A stretch of DNA of 64,000 nt from Zantedeschia hybrid cultivar (lineage: Eukaryota; Streptophyta; Magnoliopsida; Alismatales; Araceae): positions 27,387,229-27,451,228 of the forward strand of contig JARZZO010000013.1 in assembly GCA_030544215.1 (NCBI GenBank), given 5' to 3'. A program made the translations under genes and the position numbers. The notes beneath the pieces are model-generated. The model searched no databases and was not told the origin of the DNA. It saw only the letters and a list, made by a program, of their open reading frames with translations. Shown one piece after another: positions 24,207 through 36,159 of the stretch; position 1 is the stretch's first letter; the number at the start of each line of letters is the position of its first letter.

Positions 24207-24736
24207 GGTTGCTGGTTCAATCATAAAATGACATCGTTTTACGTTATAATTTCTCGTTATGCGCGGAGAACTAGATTGTCCACATTCTAGGGCTAGTTTT
24301 TCAAAAAGGGTTTTTATTATCGTATGATAGTTGGGAACTGGTCCCAGGTTTAAAGATATTTTATTCTATGCTTTTGAAATGTTCAGAGAGCATGAATAAT
24401 GGTAATATGCGATATTATCTTTAAAAGAAATTATCTATGATAGCTTGATTCATAGAGAATCACACAAACATACATGGTTCTCTGTAACTGTTTAGGGTTC
24501 CTATGCGGCCTCCCATAGGGCTGCACATGGAGGGTGGGTCGCTGGGTTTTGCATGATATTCGTGCGGATGTTTACGGGGAGAAGGATATTATCTTGATGA
24601 TAGTGAAGCCACAGGGATAGTCCCTTGCTTCATGCTGCTACCATTTAATCCTTTAATAATGTAAGGACTGAGATTTCGGATCGATTTCGGGCCAGATCCC
24701 CTGGTTTGGACCCTGAGGGGTCTTAGAGAATTTCTC

Positions 24737-25043
24737 TTGAATGACGTCTGCCATACACAACGTCTTTCAAACGGCGTCCGTGATGGTCGACGTCATTTAG
24801 GTTTGTTGTCGATTGCGCCACGTGGGCGGCTTTCGGGCCGCGAGTGTACGGCCCCTGTCTTGTCGTCTGAACGGCGTCCGTGATGCACGATGCGATTCAG
24901 ACTGCGACCCTGCAATGTCAGTGTACGGTGCCGGTCTTGTCGTCTGAATGGCGTCGGCGGAGAGCGACACGTTTCAGAGCTTCTGTCAGAACGGCCCGTC
25001 ATGTCAACTGATAGGCGTCCGTACAGCTCGACGCATTTTAGAC
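24737..25043. repeat. Palindrome array 1 in the solo LTR
   Basis: Five units of the form TTGAAxGGCGTC, an 8-11 base spacer, then GACGCxxTTCAA: about 24737-24769, 24768-24800, 24866-24902, 24939-24977 and 25007-25043. The arms pair with zero to three mismatches and the spacers differ. Confidence 0.75.
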
Positions 25044-25582
25044 TTTCTGGTTAACCCTGCGAACCCTCCTTCCTTTCCCTCATTTTTTCCTCCCTCTTCT
25101 CTCTCCTCTCTTCCCCGACGGCTCCGGCGACTCTCCCTTCCCCTTCCTCTTTTCCTCCCACCATTTCATCTCTCCCTCCACTCCATCGACCTCCTAACTC
25201 CCACCACCACCTCCTCCGCGGCGTTTTTCACTCCAGACGGCGGCCGATGTCCCGGTGGAGTAACAACGACCTCGGCGGTACCGGCGGCGGCGTGGGATGA
25301 GACGGGTGGACGGCTTGGGATTTGGAGGAGTTCAAGTAACCAGTAGGGTGACGATTCCCAGTGCATCTTCATTCGAAACTATGTTTTCCCTGCATTTGAA
25401 GTATGTTTCGGGGTGATTTTTGGGGTGAAAACGCTAAGTGCATGTATGAGAAATTGGGTGCTCTAATGGGTAGTTAGGTTCTCTTCCTCCCCCTTTATGT
25501 TTTGAGCCCATTCCATGCGTTTTGGGGGAGAAATCCCACCTCGAGGATTGGGAGAAGCAAGGGGAGAACCTGTCTGTCGGGG

Positions 25583-25915
25583 TTGAATGGCGTCGAGGTT
25601 GAGCGACGCCTTTTAAAAGACGGCGTCCACCCACGACGCGATTTAACCCAATAACAGACCCTGTCCCCGGACTGATAAGCGTCCAGGGACAGCGACGCCT
25701 TTTCAATAGGCGACTTGAGTCGACGACGCCTTTTAGTGAAATTACCCCATGGCCTGTCCCCGTTTTCGGTCGCTAAAAGGCGAAGAGAGGCAGCGACGCC
25801 TTTTAAAAGGCGGCTACCTGTGGCGACGCATTTTACGCCAGGTTCTGCGGCTGAGTTTCTGTGAACCAGTTTAAGAGACTTGAATGGCGTCAGCCTTGGT
25901 CGACGCGATTCAGGA
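25583..25915. repeat. Palindrome array 2 in the solo LTR
   Basis: About seven further units with the same GGCGTC/GACGCC core, the outer arms now mostly TTTTAAAAG or CTAAAAG with CTTTTAA. The last unit (25881-25913) has arms TTGAATGGCGTC and GACGCGATTCA, a single mismatch. Confidence 0.75.
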
Positions 25916-26966
25916 CAGAATCACACTAATTCATGCTATTAAAATGTGCTTACACTGTTAGACATTTAATTAGTTGGTTAAAGGCATGCTTTAAATTATA
26001 CTCGATGATGACGGATTCCTTATAGCACTACGTTGTGTGCCGTGCGACCGCGGACTTCTCTCATGACCGGATCGCACTGTGCCGGGTTTTGTGTTACTGT
26101 GGATCTAGAGTGACAGTTGTAGCGCTTTATCATCCTGTGCTGGTGTAGGTGGAGCACAGCGCCGGTGGGAGCGTGGGCGGGGTGACGCCTAATGAGAGAG
26201 GGTCACCTGGTGAACCCCGGGGTTAGCTAGTATCGGTGTGGGTGTAGTACCTTTGGAGTGTCACTCGTGCTGAGGGAAGGAGTAACCACCTAAGCCAGTT
26301 GGGTCGGAGTAGCTAGAGTGCTATCCGAGGGGTTACTGTTTGGTCTCAGCGGGTCGGTGTTTTCCCCACTTTCGTTTGTGTGGTTGGCGTGTTCTATTGA
26401 GACGTTGGTTGTGGGTTCTCTGGTGGACTGGTTTTAGAAATATGCATGTTAACTATATTTCGAATGCATGTGATTCATATCGAGATTTAGGAGTAGTGAT
26501 TACTGCTTTATTTGTTTACTGTACCTTCAGCTGTGTTTTACACTTGTGGGTGTGTGAGTGGGCAGTGGGGATCGAAGGATCCCTACTGAGTCTTTTCGTT
26601 GAGACTCACCCCTGCGGTTTTCAGGTGAGGGCTCCGGGCGGACTTAGCGAGGTGTGTACTGCTGTGAGTCGCGTGCCGTCAGTCGTTGTTCCGGGGTATG
26701 CCCCGACGTAGTTGTTATCTTTATTTCTGGCATGTATGCTTAATTATTTCCATTATGTTGGAGTATGTAATTATTTGCTGTATCGAGTCGCATTATAATA
26801 ACTTTTAATTCCTGCATTTTCCTTTCAATTCAATGCGATGTGAATGTTTAGCTTAGTTTATTGTTTATTTCCCAGACTTATTTAGATCCTGGTTTGGTTT
26901 CCAAATTAATGATTCGGTACCCATTTAGTAATCGGATCCCCAATTATAGGGTGGCGGGTCGTTACA

Positions 26967-28549
26967 AATAATTCCTTTTAAGCCTTTTTAAGTTGGAATT
27001 TATATTAAATGATTAAAAGGGTTTAAATTTAAGATATGCTCTTAAATATAATTAACAAGTGTTGTTAATTGTTTTTAAGTTGTGACTTGAATATTAATTA
27101 TGAAATGCTGTTAATTAATTTTAATTAGGTGATTAGATATTTAATTTCCTATCAATTGTTATTATGAAATTAATTATTTAATTAAGGGACATTTGATAAG
27201 TGGTTATTAAATGTTTTATTAACTCTTAATAATGGTTATTAAAAGGGTTAATTATTTCTTGAGAATAAACCTTAATAAAAGTTATTGAGGATTAATTAAG
27301 TCTTAATAGTAGTTATTAAGATAATTAATTAATATTATCAAGAATCTCTTAATTAAGTTTTTGAAGATCTAATCTACTTTGAAATTGATCTTTTAATAAA
27401 AGTTATTAAGAGATTTTATAGAGTCTAATTGTTAGACTAATTTTAATTAGAAATGTTCTAATTAATATTTCTTATTAACCGTTATTGAGAAATATAATTT
27501 AATAAAGGGGACATTTAACAAAGAGTTGTTAAATAATTAAAATTGGAATGAGAAATTCTTTTATAAGTGTTATTTAGGAATTTTTAATTCTATCTAAGTG
27601 GTAGATGATTTCACATTAATAATTGTTGTTAATATGATTTGTGATTAATCTAAGTGTTAGATAAATTAATTTAGAATTGTTCGATATAATGCATGGAATA
27701 TTTTATAATTTTAATTTTAACTTTGTGTTCACATGTTGATGTGTTTGATGTTTTAAATTAGATTTAAATACATGATTAGAAAATAAGATTTTCAAAAATT
27801 CAAATTATCCAGTTTTGATTTGTACCCAAGTTTTAAGAAGACTAAAATTATTATATTTTAAAATTTTAGCCTTCGTATGATGTGTTTTATCATGTATGGA
27901 TGGTTAAAATTTGAAGTGGTCATAGACATACACTTAGTTAATTTCATATCATGTAATGGTGTAATTATGTAGATTATCTTGTAATTTGATTTATGGTTAG
28001 TTAAATGTTAATTAATGAGGCTTGCGTGCCTCCATCTCTCTCTCATTCCAATGTAATTCTATCTCCCTCTATTATTGTACTCGGCCATAAGGCTTTCTCT
28101 TACAATTAATTTATATTTGAAAATGTTTCAAATTCTATTTTATATTTGTAATTGATCGCGCTGACCGAGGAGAGGCGGGGATGATCCACAAGTGCAACCT
28201 GAAAGGCGAAAGGAGATGAGATCACTGGTGCCTATGTGTTTGTATGTTTTAATTATATAATTGTTGTATAGTTGTGGTGATTAATTGTTTGGCTCCAATT
28301 AATCACCGTGCTGTCTATGATCACATAATGAACATGTATGGTTGATGCATGCTTTTAGTTTTTTATTGTGAATCAATCGTTATTATCTAGGTATAGTTAA
28401 ATATATACGATATATTTATAAACTATCACCTAGGATGAGATTAACTTAACATAAATAAAACCTTCAACATAAAGTTTAAGCCAGAACGTGAGTCATTGAG
28501 AACGCACCGCGTGGCTCTCCATCAATATAGTTTTTAGAACTTGATTCAA
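26967..28549 (+). other. AT-rich leader of the decayed copia element
   Basis: Bases 27000-27750 are dominated by TTATTAA/TTAATTA runs. A more complex stretch near 28150-28230 (CTGACCGAGGAGAGGCGGGG) follows. No gene is seen. Confidence 0.6.
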
Positions 28550-28550
28550 T

Positions 28551-28946
28551 GATGACAATTTCTATGTGTTTACCCGAGATCTGTCACCATCTGATGAAAT
28601 AACTATTAATTATATCATTGAGATGCCTTGAGATTGGAATAGAAGAACGGTGTAGCTATCCTCGTGTTTACCCCGGAGCTGCATTCTTACTCTACTCTAT
28701 CACGTACTGATGGTAAAACTTAGACCAAGGATAATGGTCTACTGTGTTTACCCGGGACTATTAAAGACCTGGGAGCCGAAATATATCGGATATTGCAAGG
28801 AGTTGCAATTATCATGAGATGGTTTATCTAAGATAATGGTATGATACTATGTGTTTACCCGAGGTCATACTATGATTCTTAGAGATTTTGATCCTCACTA
28901 GGAGACCATCGGAGTTTTCCGTTCTGTATACCTGAAGGTTATACAG
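28551..28946 (+). other. Row of predicted RNA hairpins with a shared loop, copia leader
   Basis: Four copies of GTGTTTACCC(C)GRG lie at about 28566, 28664, 28744 and 28851, each flanked by a different pair of complementary arms. Examples are TGTAGCT/AGCTGCA, TAATGGTC/GACTATTA and GGTATGA/TCATACT, where the mismatches include G-U pairs. A fifth hairpin, CTGTATA/TATACAG at 28924-28946, has a different loop. The row ends about 100 bp before the gag start, where retroelement packaging signals are usually found. Confidence 0.6.
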
Positions 28947-29044
28947 TCCGTCGAAAAATAGTGAGAAATAATTCAAGATAAAAGATCATAATTGAATTAT
29001 AAGAACTATCTGCTTAAATCACGTTATTTTCTTCGTTCACTAAA

Positions 29045-31930
29045 ATGTCGTCTATTAATTCGAGATTTGGCATATTGGATGCTAATACTTCTAATAATCA
29101 GATTGACTAGAAAACTCTAAAGAATGTCTTTAAAGCCAACTGAAAGTCACCATCCTAATAAGATATCATGAAATCTCTTACTTAGATAGACCAAGGTGAA
29201 AAAGTGATCATGGTATGTCCTTTTAAAAGGCAGTGGTTGTCATGAAATCTCTTACTTGGATAGACCAAGAAGAAGAGGTATTCATGGTGTACCTTTGATA
29301 AGGCTAGAGGTAAAATCTCAAATGGTCGAACCTACACCTGAAAGGATAAAGGAAGGTCAGCTGAGATAGAGAAGTAGAAGTTCTTCCATTACAACCAATA
29401 GGGATATTAGTAAGACAAAAAGAATAAGAAACTTGTAAGAAGTTTCGGGTATTCTTATTATCATCTTTTACATGTCTATTGGAGAATTAGCGCCTCCAAT
29501 ATGAGATATTATAAATGATTCTCAAATTTGTAATAGTATGCAGACTTATACAAGTAAAAGGAAATCAAGAAAATGTAAATGTTGAGTTAGACTCAACAAT
29601 TGTTCAAGATATCCTTAAGTTACTGTCTGACAGTAAATCTTTATATATCTATATGAGTCTAATATGAAACTGAATAATTATTATTTATTTTTATGAGATA
29701 TCAAGAATTATAAAATGAATAACATTGACTGAGGAGGAACAATAGTTGTTCCATAAGATTTTAAAAACAGTCAATGCACTACAGATTTTTGATGTGACAT
29801 TTCATGTGATGAATGTTCACAAGTCTCCTATACAAATGAACTGTGTGAACCATAATTATCTATGGTATTATATACAGGGTTGTACAATAAGAAATTATTA
29901 ATGCTAATATATACTGATGTAAACAGTTCAATATCTTCTTAAGGCCAAAGATAATCACTTATATTGACTTACCTTATAGTTTACTCTTTGAATGATTCAA
30001 CTGTATGTACTTACTGAAGTACAAGTTGAATACATTTGAGGTATTAAGGTATAAGATCAAAATGAAATATTAGAATTCTTTGATTTGATCAAAGAAATTA
30101 ATACTTAAGTATATGATTCACACAAATCATTAAAAGGATAATTGTATCCTCACTCGATTGATCCTCGTTGTACATCATAGTAATATGATAGAATGAAGAA
30201 TTGCACCTTATTAAGATATAGTGCAATACATAATAAGATTTGCCTAACTCTTATATCTTTTTTAACATGAGTATGACATTAGATGTTTATACTTTACAGA
30301 TTGTTTCAAATAAGTCAGTGTGTGTCCATATAAGATATGAAAATAAAATAATTCATATGAGATGCGAATTATAAACATACATGATTTTAAAGTCAAGTTA
30401 TACCCTGATATGAATTTGTAAAATGTCCAAAGAATTTGGACATTACATTTATTGGCCAAGCGATAATGAAATAATCATCGTCCTGAAAGTTGTCTTCTAG
30501 GAAGAGGAATATATCCTTAGAGAAGAAATGGGAGTTGATAAAACTAGAAGATGTTCTAGACCCACAAATTAACATAAGATTATTAGATAATTTTTAGTTG
30601 TTTAGAACCACTCATAATACACATTAGAGAGCTTCATAGATTTTTTGAGATTCTCTTAGTGACTAGAAGGATATGTTTAACATATCAGATTTAGCAAAAT
30701 GATAGGACCTCAAAGATATAGAGTATGATATAAAATCTATGATGATGCTCTCTGTCATTACAACTTTGAGATTGGCAAGAAATTAATAATTCTAAGCCAT
30801 AGTCCATAACTACTATTGAGTTCAGAACTTGATAGTATTGCTAGAGGGTATTGTACCTAAAGCAAGCAAATCTTCCGAATAAAGATTAGCATAAATGGAC
30901 TACTTAAAACTTATACGGTGAACTAAAGGAAATAGTCAATGTCAAAATGTTGACTTAGACAAGTTTTTCTCAGTGGTTACCATTAATAAGTTTATTAGAA
31001 TTCTACTTGCCAATACTGCCTATCATAATGTTGAGATGATGGCAGTTGGATATGAAAAGCGTTCTCTCAATGTGATTGAGGAAAAGATGTACATGATACA
31101 CCTTTAAGGCTTTTAGAATATCCAGGAAGTAAGTTATGATTTCAAAAACCAATTTGAATCAAACAAAAGCTTCCCAAAGTTGTAATAAGAGTTTTTGACT
31201 TAATGGTCAAATATTACGTGATCATTAAGAATGATTACGAACTGTGTGTTCAAAGAGAACAGTGGGAGTACGGTCGCTTTAATAATGCTTTGTGATAATA
31301 ACATCAAAGTCATTGAGAATGACATCAGGATGCTACTATCAGTAAAAGCATTATTAACTATGTTTTCCTCCATAATGGGTTTGGTTATAACATCCTACGT
31401 ATTGTAAATACAAATCTATTAAGATAGATTTTATTACATTAACCTGTATGTTAAAACATTTGGCATAAATTTCATAATAAGTTTCAATTGTTGAGATATA
31501 AAATTTATTTATTTAAGACAAAGGTTCCTTAAAGGATATAGGAAAACCTTAATAGAAGGAGTGAAACACATCACTAAGTACTTAACAAGTGCCAATGATG
31601 CACTCCTGTATATGGAGAGGATGATTTGAAACTATGAGGTCACAGTGACTCAAATTTCAAGTCTGATAATGGGTTTAACCTTCTAATAAGAAAGGAATGG
31701 ATTGGAAAGGTTCCAATCCATAACTCGATTTTTAGATGACAACATAAATAAGTGATACTGTTATTAGAAGAGTATAGATGAAAGAGTACATCCCTAAACT
31801 AGATGTAGTTTTAAAAGGTCTCTGATAACGTCCCGTTGTTGTATGACAACAGTGGGAGTGATCAATTTTGTGGTCGAGCCATGGTCTCATCAGAAGTTGT
31901 AGAACATTCTGAGGCTCTTTCACAAGTTCA
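29045..31930 (+). pseudogene. Degenerate copia gag-pol
   Basis: A gag-like start at 29045 (MSSINSRFGILDAN) reaches a stop after about 21 codons; the rest is full of stops and frameshifts. Recognisable traces: RT around 31240-31370, where the sequence corresponds to the YVDD-containing segment followed by a GND-like box, and an RNase H end near 31840-31890 matching the DNSGA...PRSHQ box of Angela/Tork-type copia. I cannot delimit protease or integrase. The length is plausible for a full gag-pol of this lineage allowing for deletions. Confidence 0.65.
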
Positions 31931-32081
31931 GAAATAAAAGATTAAGAGGAAATAATATAATGAAAAATAATCCATCTATAAATAATTTAACAGATCCCTG
32001 ACCAAGTCTTAGTCACAGAGTTTATGTGAGTATCACCTAAATTTGATGGAGATCAAATGCGAAGGTGATTGGCTTGAGTCC

Positions 32082-32091
32082 AAATGGGAGA
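32082..32091 (+). promoter_or_regulatory. Polypurine tract (decayed copia)
   Basis: AAATGGGAGA lies one base before the 3' LTR start at 32093, the standard position. Confidence 0.75.
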
Positions 32092-32092
32092 T

Positions 32093-33670
32093 TGATGGAT
32101 ATAGTTGTCCTCTAAGCCAATCATAAGGCATCTATTTCAATCTGGTTCACTAATAAATGACATTAAATTCATTATGTAGATTGACATATTTGTAACTGCG
32201 CATAATGAAGTCCATAAATATGTGCAATAGTAATCAGATTATGATGAGATCATAATAATGAGACTGATGACTTATAAATACATATTCTTAATTGTTCCTA
32301 GTCGTAAGATGTTTGAGAAGGACATCAAACATCCCGTAAGACTAGTACAGGTTATTCCAGTTCATATGATGAGGGTGACTGATCTCGTTAGTTACTTGTG
32401 TGGAGACACAATGGTAAACCTGTAGGTGCTTAATGGGGAATGAGTTCACTGAACTAATCCGACATGAATCGCCGAATGGTAATTTACCTGACCGTCAACC
32501 AGCTTGATTCATCATCGTAGTGGAGTGGTTGATCCTTGGACTTGAGGCACCAAAGACACATTGTCGGTGGACTTCTGGACTTTGACCTTGACATATGAAT
32601 CCCTATCCACGGGATCTCTAATAGTCAAGGATCGGGTCTAGCGGAAGACTTTCGAAGGTAATTGTGTGTTCAATAAAGGATCGTTCGCTCTCAAGTAACT
32701 GGAGAGAGAATGCTTTAAATAAATCCACAGGAGTCTCTGGCCAGAGCATAAACAATATCAGAAAAGATGTTTACGGATATTGTACAACGGAGTCTGATTC
32801 AAGTGAGTTGACCAGATAGGGTTTGACAGTTGACCATACCCTAGGTTAACTTGAGAGCATTGTGCGAACGAAGGATTATAGTCACGCGGTAACTATAGAC
32901 GGAAAGGTTCTATGAGCAGGTTGCTGAACCCCATTACCTTCCGGGATCATGCAGTGTTGCTTGGCATCCAACTTGATCGGAAGTTCAACCGAATTTACAT
33001 GAGATGTTAATTCGGTTAAGTAATTAGTTAATATCTAAATATTAATTAATTACAAGAAGTCAATAACTAGTTATTGGACTTAACGGGCTGAAAAATCGGA
33101 CTAGTCAATGGGCCTAGAGGGTCACACGCAATAAGATTCTCAGTCGGTGGTATTTATGTGGGATTTATATTAATTCGGGGACTTTTGTAAAAAGTCATGC
33201 CGACTTAATATATATACGCTGTTGAGAAATCCTGGGTCAAGCTCCAGGGTTTCCCATACTGGGCGTCCCCATTTTCTCTCTCCTCCTCCTTTGAGCACCC
33301 AGTTCAAGGCGCCGGGACTATCTCTGTCTCTGCCATGCGTGATTCCCGAAAGACAGGAAGTCTCGTCCGCGGGTTTTCGGACATCGTTGTGGCGACGGAC
33401 CTTCAGCGAGCAAGCTGATACAGATGAGGGAGCGAGGACGAACCACCGCAGAGGATCGCGTAGATACTGCTGGAGGCTGGACGCTTGTGCGGCTCGCGGC
33501 ATCCCCTCGACGGAACTGAGACAGAAGCAGATTCGAATCCACGCACGGTAATCAGATTACATCCCGATTTTCGGTTTGCGCTTTTCGTTCCGAATCGAAT
33601 CAACAGGCATCGGGCGGGAATTTATTCTTGGTTTCCGCTGCGTTCTCCGCGTCCCGCCCGAATCCCAACA
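32093..33670 (+). repeat. 3' LTR of the decayed copia element
   Basis: 1578 bp, starting TGATGGATATAG and ending CGAATCCCAACA. It is related throughout to 22572-24191 but clearly diverged, and lacks the long CT run. Open frames at its 3' end (33170-33603, both strands) are LTR sequence, not genes. Confidence 0.85.
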
Positions 33671-35978
33671 TAAACTCCATAAGAGTTGGTTCTAATGCTT
33701 GATGATGATTTCTGGAGGCTTACAGAATGTAGAAAAAAGTTTAGAAGAGGAAGAAATCATGTATAGATAGTAAGGAAGCGACATAAGAACGAAGAACCGA
33801 TCTTTTTGCAAGAAATAAAAGGATAACCCTAAGTATGATCTATTTTGTATTAAAAATTATATTAATTTTCAAAAAAATTTACAAGCTAATCAATTAGTAA
33901 GAAGCTTGATATATATGTCTATTTTATGATTATAAAATTTTATATTTTTATGATCTTATTTACTATTTATTCTATGATTATTCCCTCAACATATGCAATC
34001 TGTCTATTCAGTCTATTTTATTTCTAACTATAACCACCTGAGTTACATATATTTTTTCTACTTTGTCCGATGTCCTATTGACCTAAAATTTTGGTAGAAG
34101 TTTTACATGTTATCTTAATGTCAAATAAATTTCATAATTTTATGAGTTTCTTTTGATATTTATTCCATAATTTTCTTGTCTGACTATACAATTTATCTTG
34201 ACAGTTTTGAAATCCCAACATGTGGACCTTCTATCTCATTCGATTGTCCAAACCTTACCAAAATTTGTGACGATCTTTGTCATATTGTTTTTGATATTTT
34301 TGAATAATTTGATAATTTTATAAAATTATATGATAATTATTGTGCCCTAACTGATGAGTTACTAGAAATTCGTTAAGTTCAAATTTTCGGGATCGAAGCG
34401 GAAGTTTGAGATCATACCAAACCAATCCAGAAATTGATGAAACTTTGTAGACATTTTACATATAACCTATTTGACATGCTCACCAAATTTGGAAATTTGT
34501 TTAATATGCTTGACAATATTCTGCCTATTTGTTGATTTTTCAGTTCTAAAAATTATTTTTAGTGGCAAAAAAATATGTTTATTTGTCCAAAAATTCTGGG
34601 AAAATTCTTGAAGCTTATTTTTCAGTCCAACAATATGTTGGAATCATCTTTGCTTAGATTTTCTATATATATGACTATGTTGGCTCTTTAAGTGACTATT
34701 TTGCATATAAAAATATGTATTTTGACCTTTATATGTAAGTATTACTTTGTAAAATTAATTTATAAATCTATAGTCATTATGAAATCTCTATAAAATATTT
34801 CTACCATACTTGTTTGATATATGTTTGAGACATTGCCATCTTAAAGAAATTGGGACTTATTCTACAAGCGTTTATAGATGAGTTATGTCTATAGGCAACG
34901 AGATAAAATCTCAATGATTATGAGTTTGTAATCAGTCATCCGAGGTAGGACAATAGACTTTCTAGCTATTCATGTACTATGATCTTAACATACTTGTCTA
35001 TATACTTTGATATATGTTTTGTTCTACTTCTTATCTAGTGGTTGGATGCATGTATGTTTGATATGTTAGTTTGTAATATGTTTGACACATAAATATGAAA
35101 CATAATTTACTATTTAAATCATATGAATTCAGCTTATAATATTTTTAATTTTTTCATTTGGCATCTTTGCTCAGTTATTCTTTGATCTCAGTTTATTCAT
35201 TTGAAATTCCATATTCGTTCTAATTATATATCTTTTGAAAACTTATGAATCTATTCTAACCACATGATCTTTGACATGAATATGATTTGATAAGTTATTA
35301 TCCCATGATAATTTGCTATATGTTTAGTTCGATATATGATTTGTTCAGTTCATAGTTAGTAGATTTGTTCAGTAAGATAAGAATTCGATTATGCCATATA
35401 TGTTTTATATTAGTCGATATGTTCATGCTATTAGAAAACACATCTAATTTGGTAAATCTATATTTTATCATACTTCTGTATCATGTTATTATTTCAAATA
35501 TATGTAGATAAATCATGTTTAGTATAATTGTATAATGTGATTTGCGAAATTACTATATGTTAAGTCATGTGGATGGTATAAAACTTACAGAGTGATAGAG
35601 TCATAAATTCAACCAACTATTTTTTAGGAGAAACTAATTCATGATCTGCCTAGATAAAGAATCACGCATATTAAATTTTCAAAAGAGTTTTTGGTTATCA
35701 AATTAGTAGTTGATATAGTAGAGAATGATGAAAAGTTGATGTACTTTTATTTATTTGGTGAGATTAAGAGTTTAGATACTAATTGATGGATATTGTAATT
35801 TGTGAACTTTGGTATTGACTAAATTATAAATATTTTAGATTAATTAATGGTTATGACATTTATTTAAATCACCTTCTGGTTGTTTAACTCTCATATCTAT
35901 TTGTTATAATAGGATTTATCCTGAGATTACACAGTCGGACTCTGAGTTAAAAAAAATGAACTGGATCTGAGGCGTAAT
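33671..35978 (+). repeat. Long-LTR family copy 'C', missing its 5' part
   Basis: It matches LTR A from about position 2027 (GGAGGCTTA..AGAATG) to the LTR end (GAACTGGATCTGAGGCGTAA). The 5' 1.2 kb is absent and the left end abuts the copia 3' LTR. The region it shares with LTR B is present in both, so B and C are separate copies, not two halves of one. Confidence 0.75.
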
Positions 35979-36154
35979 AGTGAACGAGCCCTACCAAGCA
36001 CATCCAGCGCAGAACCTGCGCTCGTTACCTCCTCGTCCACCTGTCCATATGGTAGGGCAATCCATACCCTACCAGTCCTCTTCTAGCCACCGCCAAGCAT
36101 GCATGCCCCAACCTGATAGTCCACTTACCCTATAGGCAATGGTTTTCCTCCATC
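35979..36154 (+). other. Short GC-richer segment between two LTRs
   Basis: It stands out from the AT-rich surroundings and has an open frame of about 50 codons, Pro/Ser/Gln-rich (…AQNLRSLPPRPPVHMVG…), ending TAG. It could be a fragment of a gag linker, but I do not recognise it. It was contiguous with 39512 onward before the solo LTR inserted. Confidence 0.35.
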
Positions 36155-36159
36155 TGTGT

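Larger units (their letters stand above)
24660..26966 (+). mobile_element. Solo LTR of a separate retrotransposon family (2307 bp)
   Basis: It begins TGTAAGGACTGAGATTTCGG, ends GGTCGTTACA and is flanked by the perfect target duplication AATAA (24655-24659 and 26967-26971). It has no internal region, as expected after LTR-LTR recombination. It has a GC-rich centre and an end segment of the form found in long plant gypsy LTRs (GAGACTCACCCCTGCGG near 26600). Open frames inside it (24948-25346, 26340-26711) have no recognisable products. It carries two arrays of short imperfect palindromes (see the next two entries). Confidence 0.9.
22572..33670 (+). mobile_element. Decayed copia element with LTRs of about 1.6 kb
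   Basis: It has two related LTRs (22572-24191 and 32093-33670), a primer site after the first and a polypurine tract before the second, with a copia-like gag-pol remnant between. The flanks GGTGG and TAAAC do not form a target duplication. The left flank is LTR B near position 2520 of the family LTR, and the right flank is another LTR starting near position 1190. The internal region also hosts a solo LTR of a different family. RT and RNase H traces place it near Angela/Tork-type copia elements, with modest confidence. Confidence 0.8.

Noticed and set aside
24948..26711. Open frames of 120-130 codons in the solo LTR
   Set aside because: They lie wholly inside LTR DNA with defined ends and target duplication, with no recognisable product.
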